Shown here piece by piece: positions 15,821-23,754 of a DNA stretch of 31,522 nt. The first letter of the stretch is position 1. Each line of letters starts with the position of its first letter. Origin of the DNA: an uncultured Sphingomonadales bacterium. Lineage in GTDB: Bacteria > Pseudomonadota > Alphaproteobacteria > Sphingomonadales > Sphingomonadaceae. The translations under genes and the position numbers were made by a program. The notes under the pieces were generated by a model. That model saw only the letters and a list, made by a program, of their open reading frames with translations, did no database searches and was not told where the DNA came from. The stretch is taken from the NCBI GenBank assembly GCA_903828025.1, contig CAIKKO010000148.1, forward strand, positions 1 through 31,522. Reading direction: 5' to 3'.

Positions 15821-17008
15821 ATGTACGATACCTATTACAAGCTGACCGGGCGGCCCTTTCAGCTTACCCCCGATCCCGAATTCTATTTCGAGAGCGGCAC
15901 GCACCGCAAGGCACTGTCCTATCTCGGCTACGGACTTGCGCAGGGCGAGGGCTTCATTGTCATCACCGGCGCGGTGGGTGCTGGCAAATCGACGCTGGCC
16001 GCGCATCTGCTCGCGCGGGTCGACCGCCAGAGGCTGACCGCCGCGCAGATCGTCACCAGTCGGCTCGATGGCCAGGAACTGGTGCATATGGCCGCGCGCG
16101 CGTTCGGGCTGGCCATTAACGGGCACGACAAGGCGAGCGCGCTCGCGGTAATCGAAGCCTTCCTGCACGAGGAAGCGCGCGCCGGTCGCCGCTGCCTGCT
16201 GGTGGTGGACGAGGCCCAGAACCTCAGCGTCGAAGCACTGGAAGAGCTGCGCATGCTTTCCAACTTCCAACTTGGCGCGCATCCGCTGTTGCAGATCCTG
16301 CTGCTCGGCCAGCCCGAATTCCGGGACTTTCTGCAAACATCGCCGCGCCTTGAACAGCTGCGCCAGCGGGTGATCGCGACGCACCATCTCGATGCGATGG
16401 AACCCGATGAAGTCGGGCCTTATGTGCTCCACCGGCTGGCCTGTGTGGGCTGGAGCGGCAATCCCGCATTCGACGCCCGCGTGTTTGCCGATCTCGCCCG
16501 AGCGACGGGCTGCCTGCCGCGCCGGATCAATCAGGTCGTGGGGCGGCTGCTGCTGATGGGCGCGGTCGAACAGCGCACGCGGATCGACGCCGCGATGCTC
16601 AAGGACGTGATCGCCGATCTGGAGCGTGATGGCACGCTGGCCGATCCGGCGGAGGCCGCGCCGCTGGCCGCTCCGGTCGCGCCGCCGCCGACAACGTCGA
16701 CGGCTGCTTCTGCCGAACCTTTGCCCGCTGCCGCGCTGGCCGGGCTGCAGCAGGCGCTGGCCGCGCATGGCGAGCAGATTGTCGAGCTGCAAAAGGCGGT
16801 TATCGAACTCGCCGACATGCCGGTTGCGTCGAGCGCCGCAACACCCGCCGATGCGCGGCTGGATAGCCTGTCCGATACGCTCGCTGCCTTGCAGCAACGC
16901 ATGGTCACGCTGGAGGCGCGCGGCGCAGAGCAGGAGCAGGCGATCCGCCATGTCCTGACGATGCTGATCGAGTGGCTGGAAAGCGAAGCGCCCAGACGTG
17001 CTGCCTGA
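15821..17008 (+). CDS. XrtA-associated ATPase (ExeA/general secretion AAA type)
   Basis: This 395-residue AAA+ ATPase opens with MYDTYYKLTGRPFQLTPDP, the hallmark of the ExeA-like exosortase-associated ATPases. Walker A is GAVGAGKS (50-57) and Walker B is LLVVDEAQNLS (126-136). Sensor and arginine-finger regions follow around FLQTSPRLEQLRQRV. After about residue 275 comes an Ala/Pro-rich linker, then a helical tail (about 305-390) with heptad-like LQQAL, LQKAV and LQQRMVTLEA repeats that looks like a coiled coil. It may power or gate assembly of the export machinery. The deacetylase gene follows after 30 nt. Confidence 0.92.
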   Translation: MYDTYYKLTGRPFQLTPDPEFYFESGTHRKALSYLGYGLAQGEGFIVITGAVGAGKSTLAAHLLARVDRQRLTAAQIVTSRLDGQELVHMAARAFGLAINGHDKASALAVIEAFLHEEARAGRRCLLVVDEAQNLSVEALEELRMLSNFQLGAHPLLQILLLGQPEFRDFLQTSPRLEQLRQRVIATHHLDAMEPDEVGPYVLHRLACVGWSGNPAFDARVFADLARATGCLPRRINQVVGRLLLMGAVEQRTRIDAAMLKDVIADLERDGTLADPAEAAPLAAPVAPPPTTSTAASAEPLPAAALAGLQQALAAHGEQIVELQKAVIELADMPVASSAATPADARLDSLSDTLAALQQRMVTLEARGAEQEQAIRHVLTMLIEWLESEAPRRAA

Positions 17009-17038
17009 CCCGCGCTGCCTGAAAGGACCATTGAGGCC

Positions 17039-17944
17039 ATGTCCGGCACCAGCCCAATTCCCCCGGTAACCCGTCAGGCCGTGCTCAACGGCATGTCGGT
17101 CGACGTCGAGGACTGGTTTCAGGTCGGCGCGTTCGAGCAGGTCATCGCGCGCGCCGATTGGGACGGGCTGGACCGCCGGGTCGAGGGCAATTGCGACCGG
17201 ATCCTGCAGCTGTTCGACGATGCCAATGTGAAGGCCACGTTCTTCACGCTTGGCTGGGTGGCGGAGCGCCATCCCGCCATGATGCGGCGGATTGCCGCGG
17301 CGGGCCACGAAATCGCCAGCCACGGCTGGGATCATCAGCGCGTGTTCACGCTGGGCGAGGTGGCCTTTGCCCAGGACATCGCCCGTGCGCGTGACGTGCT
17401 CGAGCAGACCAGCGGCGCGGCGGTCACCGGCTACCGTGCGCCAAGTTTCTCGATTGATGCGCGCACGCCCTGGGCGCACGAAGTGTTGGCGCGGCACGGC
17501 TATGCCTATTCCTCCAGCGTCGCGCCGATTGTCCACGATCACTACGGCTGGCGCGAGGCCCCGCGCTTCGCGTTCCGTCCGGTCGCGGGCTCTGGCCTGA
17601 TCGAAGTGCCGGTGACGACCGCCGAACTGGCCGGACGGCGCATGGCGGCGGGCGGCGGCGGGTTTTTCCGGCTGCTGCCGTATGCGCTCTCGCGCTGGGC
17701 CGTGGAGCGGGTGAACACGCGCGATGGCCGCCCGGCGGTGTTCTATTTCCATCCGTGGGAGATTGACCCGGACCAGCCGCGCCGCAGCGATGCGCCGCTG
17801 CGCTCGCGCTTCCGGCACTATACCAACCTTGGCGTGATGGCGGGCAAGCTGCAGCGCCTGCTAAGGGCGTTCAGCTGGGGCCGCATGGATGCGGTGGTCG
17901 CCACCGAAGCCGCGCGGCTCGATGCCGAGAGCATCGCTGCATGA
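17039..17944 (+). CDS. XrtA system polysaccharide deacetylase
   Basis: This 301-residue protein carries the NodB deacetylase fold of carbohydrate esterase family 4. Metal and catalytic residues are visible in SVDVEDWF (Asp22, Asp25), in HEIASHGWDHQR with His95-x3-His99, and in GYRAPSFSID. The C-terminal block FYFHPWEIDPDQP carries the catalytic histidine. It is expected to remove N-acetyl groups from the exopolysaccharide, as in other exosortase-linked loci. There is no signal peptide, so it probably acts on the cytoplasmic side or on lipid-linked intermediates. The stop codon overlaps the next start (ATGA). Confidence 0.93.
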   Translation: MSGTSPIPPVTRQAVLNGMSVDVEDWFQVGAFEQVIARADWDGLDRRVEGNCDRILQLFDDANVKATFFTLGWVAERHPAMMRRIAAAGHEIASHGWDHQRVFTLGEVAFAQDIARARDVLEQTSGAAVTGYRAPSFSIDARTPWAHEVLARHGYAYSSSVAPIVHDHYGWREAPRFAFRPVAGSGLIEVPVTTAELAGRRMAAGGGGFFRLLPYALSRWAVERVNTRDGRPAVFYFHPWEIDPDQPRRSDAPLRSRFRHYTNLGVMAGKLQRLLRAFSWGRMDAVVATEAARLDAESIAA

Positions 17945-19002
17945 ACGCGCCATTCCGCCCAGCCTTGATCAAAGTCCGCCTCGCCGATCCGGGCGACCGC
18001 GCGTCCATCGCGCGCTTTGTCGCCGAAGCGGCGGACGCGACGCCGTTCCACCGCCCCGAATGGCTCGATGCCGTTACCCGCGCGACCGGCCACAAAGCGC
18101 ATGTGCTGCTGGCCGAGCGCGGCGGGGAGATTGAGGCCGTGCTGCCGCTCCATGCGGTGAACTCGCCGCTGTTCGGTCGTGCCTTGGTTTCGACCGGCTT
18201 TGCCGTGGGCGGCGGTGTGCTCGGCGAAGCGACGGCGGCGCCCGAACTGTTCGCAGCAGCCAGCGAACTCGCGCGGCGGCTCAGCTGCTCGACGATCGAA
18301 CTGCGCGGCGGTGTTATGCCGCTGGGTGAACTTTGGCACGTAAAGCACGACAGCCACGCCGGTTTCGTCACCGCGCTGGCTGCTGACGACGACGCGCAGC
18401 TCACCGCAATCCCGCGCAAGCAGCGCGCCGAAGTGCGCAAGGGCCTCGCAAACGCCATGGAAGTCCGCATCGGGCGCGCCGATGCCGACCGCGCGATGCA
18501 CTACGCCGTCTATGCCGAATCCGTCCGCAATCTCGGCACCCCGGTGTTTCCGCGCGCGCTGTTTGCTGCCGTGCTCGATGGCTTTGGCGAAGATGCCGAT
18601 ATCCTCACGGTGCTGCACGCGGGCGAGCCCGTGGCGAGCGTGCTCAGCCTCTACCATCGCGGCGCGGTCATGCCCTATTGGGGCGGCGGGGTGCATGCCG
18701 CGCGGGGCCTGCGCGCCAACGATGTGATGTATTACGCGCTGATGTGCCATGCCCGCGCACGCGGCTGCGACCGCTTCGATTTCGGCCGTTCCAAGACCAA
18801 TACCGGCGCCTATCACTTCAAGCGCAACTGGGGCTTCGAGCCGCAGCCGCTGAGCTATGCGGCGTGGACGGCAGACGGTGCGGCCCCGCGCGATGTCAAT
18901 CCGCTCAGCCCGCGCTACAAGGCCAAGATCGCGCTGTGGCAGAAGCTGCCGCTGGCCATCACCAACCGCCTCGGCCCGTTGATCGCGCACGGCCTCGCAT
19001 GA
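17941..19002 (+). CDS. FemAB-related protein, exosortase A system-associated
   Basis: This 353-residue FemAB/GNAT-fold protein has RASIARFVAEAADATPFHRP at the N-terminus, KQRAEVRKGLANAMEVRIG in the middle and a C-terminal donor-site block MYYALMCHARARGCDRFDFG followed by RSKTNTGAYHFKRNWGF. This matches the PEP-CTERM/XrtA-associated FemAB family. Family members transfer aminoacyl or acyl groups. Here the target could be the polysaccharide or a surface protein (inference). It is a second, distinct acyltransferase besides the GNAT gene at 6821. Both gene ends overlap neighbours by ATGA. Confidence 0.88.
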   Translation: MNAPFRPALIKVRLADPGDRASIARFVAEAADATPFHRPEWLDAVTRATGHKAHVLLAERGGEIEAVLPLHAVNSPLFGRALVSTGFAVGGGVLGEATAAPELFAAASELARRLSCSTIELRGGVMPLGELWHVKHDSHAGFVTALAADDDAQLTAIPRKQRAEVRKGLANAMEVRIGRADADRAMHYAVYAESVRNLGTPVFPRALFAAVLDGFGEDADILTVLHAGEPVASVLSLYHRGAVMPYWGGGVHAARGLRANDVMYYALMCHARARGCDRFDFGRSKTNTGAYHFKRNWGFEPQPLSYAAWTADGAAPRDVNPLSPRYKAKIALWQKLPLAITNRLGPLIAHGLA

Positions 19003-20225
19003 ACGAGATCCTGTTCCTGGCCCACCGCGTGCCGTTTCCGCCCGATCGCGGCGACAAGATTCGCTCGAACCATCTGCTGCGCCGGATCGCCGGGATCGCG
19101 CCGGTGCATGTCGGCGCGCTGGCGGATGATGCGGCGGACATGGCGCAGGAGAGCGAGCTCGCCGCAATTGCCGCCAGCCATTGCCTCGTGCGCCGCACCG
19201 CGCCGCTGCCGCTCGCCGCGCTCTCGGCGCTGGGGCAGGGCAAGCCCGTCAGCCTGGCCGCGTTCGCCTCGGCCCGGCTGCAGCGCTATGTTGCGCATGT
19301 GCTCGAAACCCGCCCGATTGCGGCGATTTTCGTGTTTTCGGGGCAGATGGCGCAATATGTCCCCGCCGCGTTCCGGGGCCGCGTGGTGATGGACTTTGTC
19401 GACGTCGATTCGGCCAAGTTCGAGGCCTATGCGCAGACCGGCGCGCTGCCGCGCCGCCTGCTTTATGCGCGCGAGGCGCGGCTGATGCGGCGGTTCGAGG
19501 AGCGCACCGCGCGCCGCGTCACGACCAGCCTGTTCATCAGCCGCGAGGAACGCGCGCTGTTTGAAAGCCGGTTGGAAGAAGGTACGCCGCCCGATGTCCG
19601 CGCGCTCGGCAACGGGATCGACACGGTGTTTTTCGATCCGGCCGCGGTGGTCCCGGCTGCCGAGATGCAAGGCCCCGGTCCGCACATCGTGTTTACCGGG
19701 CAGATGGACTACCCGCCCAATGTCGAGGCGGTAGACGTGTTTGCGCGCAAGGTGATGCCGCAGATTCTGCAAGTTCATTCTGAGGCCCGGTTCGCCATCG
19801 TCGGCCGCGCGCCAACTCCTGCTGTGCGCGCGCTGGCGGGGTTGAACGGCACTGTGGTGACCGGCCCGGTGCCCGATGTGCGGCCGTGGCTCGCGGGGGC
19901 GGACGTGGTCACCGCGCCGCTGCTGATCGCGCGCGGGGTGCAGAACAAGGTGCTCGAAGCCATGGCGATGGCGCGCCCGGTGCTGCTCACGCCGGCCGCC
20001 GCGACGGGCATCGACGCGAAGGACTGCCCCCATTTCGCGCTGGCGGACACGCCCGATGGACTTGCGGCCCGTGCCCTGACCTTGCTGGCTGACAAACCCG
20101 CCGCCGAGGCAATGGGTGCCGCGGCGCGGCGCTATGTGATCGCGGAATGCGGCTGGGACCGGGTGCTCGCTCCCTTGCGTGCGCTGCTCGAAGGCCCCTC
20201 CGAAAGCCTTGACGATGCAGCCTGA
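18999..20225 (+). CDS. XrtA/PEP-CTERM system glycosyltransferase (GT-B, family 4-like)
   Basis: This 408-residue GT-B glycosyltransferase starts MNEILFLAHRVPFPPDRGDK, the standard opening of the TIGR03087 exosortase-linked family. Acceptor-domain features include VMDFVDVDSAKFEAYA. The donor domain has HIVFTGQMDYPPNVEAV and the nucleotide-sugar-binding RGVQNKVLEAMAMARPVLLT. It should add a sugar to a lipid-linked oligosaccharide on the inner face of the membrane. The ATG at 18999 overlaps the preceding stop (ATGA). A longer upstream frame overlaps the FemAB gene and is not supported. The C-terminus overlaps the exosortase start by 11 bp. Confidence 0.93.
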   Translation: MNEILFLAHRVPFPPDRGDKIRSNHLLRRIAGIAPVHVGALADDAADMAQESELAAIAASHCLVRRTAPLPLAALSALGQGKPVSLAAFASARLQRYVAHVLETRPIAAIFVFSGQMAQYVPAAFRGRVVMDFVDVDSAKFEAYAQTGALPRRLLYAREARLMRRFEERTARRVTTSLFISREERALFESRLEEGTPPDVRALGNGIDTVFFDPAAVVPAAEMQGPGPHIVFTGQMDYPPNVEAVDVFARKVMPQILQVHSEARFAIVGRAPTPAVRALAGLNGTVVTGPVPDVRPWLAGADVVTAPLLIARGVQNKVLEAMAMARPVLLTPAAATGIDAKDCPHFALADTPDGLAARALTLLADKPAAEAMGAAARRYVIAECGWDRVLAPLRALLEGPSESLDDAA

Positions 20226-21774
20226 AGCGCCCGCCATGCCCGCCGCCACGCTGCTGCTGGAGCGGATCCCCGCGCACTGGCGCGCGCCCTTGGTGCGCCT
20301 CGCGGTGGTGTGGCTGGGGCTTATGGCGCTGTTCCTCGGCGATTGGCGCGATATGGCGTGGCAGTGGTGGGACAGCTCGACCTACAACCACATCCTGCTG
20401 ATCCCGCCGATCCTGGTCTGGCTGGTCTTGCAGCGCAAGGCAGAGACCGCGCGGCTCATGCCCTCGGCGTGGTGGCCGGGGCTGATTGTGGTGGGCGGCG
20501 CGATGCTGCTCTGGGTGCTGGGCGAATTTTCCGGGCTCAACCTCGCGCGGCAGCTTGCGGTGGTGGTCATGCTGCAAGGCGCGGCGCTCGCGCTGCTCGG
20601 CCCCCGGGTTGCGGCAGCGCAGCTGTTTCCGCTCGGCTACATGCTTGCGCTGGTGCCCTTCGGTGATGAGCTGATCCCGTTCCTGCAGACGATCACCGCG
20701 CAGCTTACCATGGTCATTCTGGCGCTCACGCACGTGCCCGCAACCATCGACGGTGTGTTCATCAGCACGCGGTTCGGCTATTTCGAAGTGGCCGAAGCCT
20801 GCTCCGGCGTAAAATTCCTCATCGCCATGGTCGCTTACGGCGTGCTCGTGTGCAATGTCTGCTTCCAGAGCTGGCCGCGCCGCGCGGGCTTCATGGTGCT
20901 CTCGCTGGTGGTGCCGGTGCTCGCCAACGGGGTGCGTGCCTGGGGCACGATCTTTATCGCCGGCCAAGTCGGCATCAAGTTCGCCGCGAGCTTCGATCAC
21001 GTGTTCTATGGCTGGGTGTTCTTTGCCGTGGTCATGGGGCTGGTCATGGCCGCAGGCTGGCGCTTTTTTGACCGGGCGGTCGATGCCCCGCTCGTGGACG
21101 GCGCCATGATCGAGGCCTCCTCCCTCATCGCCCGGCTTGAGCGCATGGCGGTGCCATCCGGCGCGGCTATCGGCGCAATTGCGGCGCTGGCGCTCACCGG
21201 GCTCGCGTGGAGCGCGGCGGCAAACCGCATGGCCGCGCCGATGCCCGATCTGATCGCACTGCCCGCAGTTCCGGGCTGGCATAGCGCAGCCGACGCGCCC
21301 GATGCTGCGTGGAGCCCGCTCCACACCGGCGCGGATCACCGGCTCAAGGGGCGTTATGCCGATGGGCACGGCCATGTCGTCGATCTGTCGTTCGCGCTCT
21401 ATGCCAAGCAGGGCGATGGCAAGGAGGCCGGCGGCTTCGGCGAGGGTGCACTGCCACTGGGCAGTCCCTGGGCGTGGGAGGAACCCGGCCCGGCGTTTGC
21501 CAATGCCAAGAGCGACGTGATTCAGGCACCCGGCCCGGTCCACCGCCTCGCGGTCACCTGGCTGCGGACAGGCGATCTGCTGACCGGCAGCAACACCCGC
21601 CTCAAGCTTGCCAACATGCGCGACCGGCTGCTGCTGCGCGCGCGCCCCACGATGACGCTGATCCTGTCCGCCGAAGCCGGACATGGCCCACCGCCAGACG
21701 AAGCGATCCGGGCCTTCCTTGCAGCGTCCGGACCGGTTGATACGTTGATGGACCATATGGCGCGGGTCCGGTAA
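20215..21774 (+). CDS. xrtA: Exosortase A with C-terminal EpsI domain
   Basis: This is a 519-residue polytopic membrane protein with about eight hydrophobic helices between residues 25 and 290. The transpeptidase-like catalytic residues are all present: Cys196 in AEACSGVKF, Arg241 in ANGVRAWGT and His262 in SFDHVFYGW. It is expected to cleave PEP-CTERM sorting tails at the inner membrane and possibly attach the proteins to a glycolipid. From about residue 300 an additional hydrophobic helix leads into a soluble EpsI-type domain (WHSAADAPDAAWSPLHTGAD, then AVTWLRTGDLL), here fused to the exosortase. ATG 20215 overlaps the glycosyltransferase gene by 11 bp; MPAATLLLERI at 20236 is an alternative. 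Confidence 0.95.
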   Translation: MQPEAPAMPAATLLLERIPAHWRAPLVRLAVVWLGLMALFLGDWRDMAWQWWDSSTYNHILLIPPILVWLVLQRKAETARLMPSAWWPGLIVVGGAMLLWVLGEFSGLNLARQLAVVVMLQGAALALLGPRVAAAQLFPLGYMLALVPFGDELIPFLQTITAQLTMVILALTHVPATIDGVFISTRFGYFEVAEACSGVKFLIAMVAYGVLVCNVCFQSWPRRAGFMVLSLVVPVLANGVRAWGTIFIAGQVGIKFAASFDHVFYGWVFFAVVMGLVMAAGWRFFDRAVDAPLVDGAMIEASSLIARLERMAVPSGAAIGAIAALALTGLAWSAAANRMAAPMPDLIALPAVPGWHSAADAPDAAWSPLHTGADHRLKGRYADGHGHVVDLSFALYAKQGDGKEAGGFGEGALPLGSPWAWEEPGPAFANAKSDVIQAPGPVHRLAVTWLRTGDLLTGSNTRLKLANMRDRLLLRARPTMTLILSAEAGHGPPPDEAIRAFLAASGPVDTLMDHMARVR

Positions 21775-21784
21775 GCGCCCGGCC

Positions 21785-23674
21785 ATGTGCGGTATCACCG
21801 GAATCTTCCACACCGAGGGCCTGAAGCCGGTCGATCCTGATCGGGTCGCGCGGATGTGCGCCGTCGCGGCGCATCGCGGGCCGGACGGGCAGGGCGTGTG
21901 GACTGCACCCGGGGTGGGGCTTGGCCACTTGCGGCTGGCGATCATCGACCTTGCCGGATCGCCGCAACCGATGGCCTCGTCCGACGGCGCAGCGATGCTC
22001 GTGTTCAATGGCGAGATCTACAATTTCAGGGAGTTGCGCCGCGAACTTCAAGCTGAAGGCGCAACATTCCGCACCGATGGCGATAGCGAGGTGATCCTTG
22101 CCGCGTGGCAGCGCTGGGGCGTCGATTGCCTGCCGCGCCTCCACGGCATGTTCGCCTTCGCGCTCTATGACTTGCGCCAGCGTACCCTGCTGCTGGCGCG
22201 CGACCGGCTTGGGGTGAAGCCGCTGCATATGGCCACGCTGGCCGATGGCAGCGTCATTTTCGGCTCAGAACTCAAGCAGTTGCTGGCGCATCCTTCGCTC
22301 CGACGCGAACTCGATCCGCTGGCGGTGGAGGACTATCTCGCGTGGGGGTTCGTGCCCGACACCCGCGCGATCCTCAAAGGCGGGGAGAAGCTGCCCGCAG
22401 GCCACTACCGTCTGCTCCGCCACGATGCCCCGCCGCCGCGCCCGGTGCAGTGGTGGGACGTATCGTTTGCCGAGCGCGAGCGCGGCAGCGATGCCGATTT
22501 CAGCGCGCATATGCTGCACAACCTGCGCGAGGCGGTGACTTCGCGCATGGTCGCGGATGTGCCGCTGGGTGCATTCCTGTCGGGCGGGGTGGACAGCTCG
22601 AGCGTCGTCGCGCTGATGGCCGAGGCGAGCCGCGAGCCGGTCAAGACCTGCACCATCGGCTTCGACGTGGCCGCGCTCGACGAGACGGAGTACGCTTCGC
22701 GCATAGCCGCGCAATACGGCACCGAGCATCACCAGCGCACGGTCGGCGCGGAGGATTTCGCGCTGGTGGACCGCCTCGCCGCGATGTTCGACGAGCCGTT
22801 TGCGGATGCGTCCGCGCTGCCGACGTTCCGGGTGTGTGAACTGGCGCGCCAGCATGTGACGGTGGCGCTTTCTGGCGACGGGGCGGACGAGGCCTTTGCC
22901 GGATACCGCCGCCAGACTTTCCACCACCGCGAAGAACAGGTGCGCGGGTTTTTGCCATCCGCGCTGCGGCGGCCGGTGCTGGGCGGGCTCGGCGCGCTCT
23001 ATCCCAAGCTCGATTGGGCCCCGCGCCCCTTGCGCGCCAAGACGACGCTGCTGAGCCTCGCGGCGAGCGGGGAAGAGGGCTATGCGCGGGCGCTATCCGT
23101 CACTGGGGCGGACTTGCGCGGCAGCCTGTATTCCAGCGAATTCAAGCGCCTGCGCGGTGAATATCGCGCAGAGCAGCCGTTTGTCGACCTCATGCGCGCT
23201 GCCCCGGCGCGCAGTGGGCTCGACCGCGCGCAATATGCGGACCTGAAGTTCTACCTGCCCGGCGATATCCTCACCAAGGTCGATCGCACGAGCATGGCCG
23301 TCAGCCTTGAGGCGCGCGAGCCGCTGCTCGATCACCGCCTGATCGAATTCGGCGCGCGGCTGCCCGAGCGGCTGCGCGTGCGCGGGATGACCGGCAAGTG
23401 GCTGATGAAGCAGGCCATGCGGCGCTATCTGCCCGACGACATTCTGTTCCGGCCCAAGATGGGCTTCGTCACGCCGATTGCGGCGTGGCTGCGGGGCCCG
23501 CTGGCGGACGAGGCGCGGCGGGTGGCGACTGGCGGCGCTTTGGCGCGCACCGGATGGTTCGATACGGCGCGCCTGGCAGAACTGGCAGAAGCGCATATCG
23601 CGGGGACGAGCGATCACAGCCGCCTGATCTGGCAACTGCTGATGCTTGATCGAAGTTTGGCATTAATCGCATAA
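21785..23674 (+). CDS. XrtA/PEP-CTERM system amidotransferase (asparagine synthase-like)
   Basis: This 629-residue glutamine-hydrolysing amidotransferase has the class II glutaminase nucleophile Cys2 (MCGITGIF), HRGPDGQG and FNGEIYNFRELR in the N-terminal Ntn domain, and the ATP pyrophosphatase loop SGGVDSS (266-272) in the synthetase domain. It keeps VALSGDGADEAFAGYRR and the C-terminal FRPKMGFVTPIAAW. Family members beside exosortase genes are thought to amidate a carboxylate on the exopolysaccharide or another surface molecule rather than free aspartate. It is 10 nt from xrtA and is the last gene of the packed export operon. An 80-bp AT-rich gap follows. Confidence 0.93.
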   Translation: MCGITGIFHTEGLKPVDPDRVARMCAVAAHRGPDGQGVWTAPGVGLGHLRLAIIDLAGSPQPMASSDGAAMLVFNGEIYNFRELRRELQAEGATFRTDGDSEVILAAWQRWGVDCLPRLHGMFAFALYDLRQRTLLLARDRLGVKPLHMATLADGSVIFGSELKQLLAHPSLRRELDPLAVEDYLAWGFVPDTRAILKGGEKLPAGHYRLLRHDAPPPRPVQWWDVSFAERERGSDADFSAHMLHNLREAVTSRMVADVPLGAFLSGGVDSSSVVALMAEASREPVKTCTIGFDVAALDETEYASRIAAQYGTEHHQRTVGAEDFALVDRLAAMFDEPFADASALPTFRVCELARQHVTVALSGDGADEAFAGYRRQTFHHREEQVRGFLPSALRRPVLGGLGALYPKLDWAPRPLRAKTTLLSLAASGEEGYARALSVTGADLRGSLYSSEFKRLRGEYRAEQPFVDLMRAAPARSGLDRAQYADLKFYLPGDILTKVDRTSMAVSLEAREPLLDHRLIEFGARLPERLRVRGMTGKWLMKQAMRRYLPDDILFRPKMGFVTPIAAWLRGPLADEARRVATGGALARTGWFDTARLAELAEAHIAGTSDHSRLIWQLLMLDRSLALIA

Positions 23675-23683
23675 TTTCAGATA

Positions 23684-23736
23684 TTTAACCAAAATCCGCT
23701 CGAAATTTCGCGGTGGAAATTAATGCAATAGTAACC
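23684..23736. promoter_or_regulatory. AT-rich region with CtrA-like half sites and a palindrome
   Basis: The short gap before the EAL gene is much more AT-rich than its surroundings. It holds TTAACC at 23685-23690, the perfect palindrome CGAAATTTCG at 23701-23710, and TTAA-N7-GTAACC at 23720-23736, which differs from the CtrA consensus TTAA-N7-TTAACC by one base. This suggests its own, possibly cell-cycle-linked, promoter for the EAL gene. The assignment is by motif resemblance only. Confidence 0.35.
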
Positions 23737-23754
23737 AATTCGGACTAGTCCCGG

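Noticed and set aside
15785..17818. A 677-codon open frame antisense to the ATPase and deacetylase genes.
   Set aside because: Same reasons: the plus-strand genes carry clear Walker and NodB motifs, and this frame has none.
19987..22008. A 673-codon open frame antisense to exosortase and the amidotransferase start.
   Set aside because: It is a by-product of codon bias; the plus strand encodes the exosortase catalytic residues.
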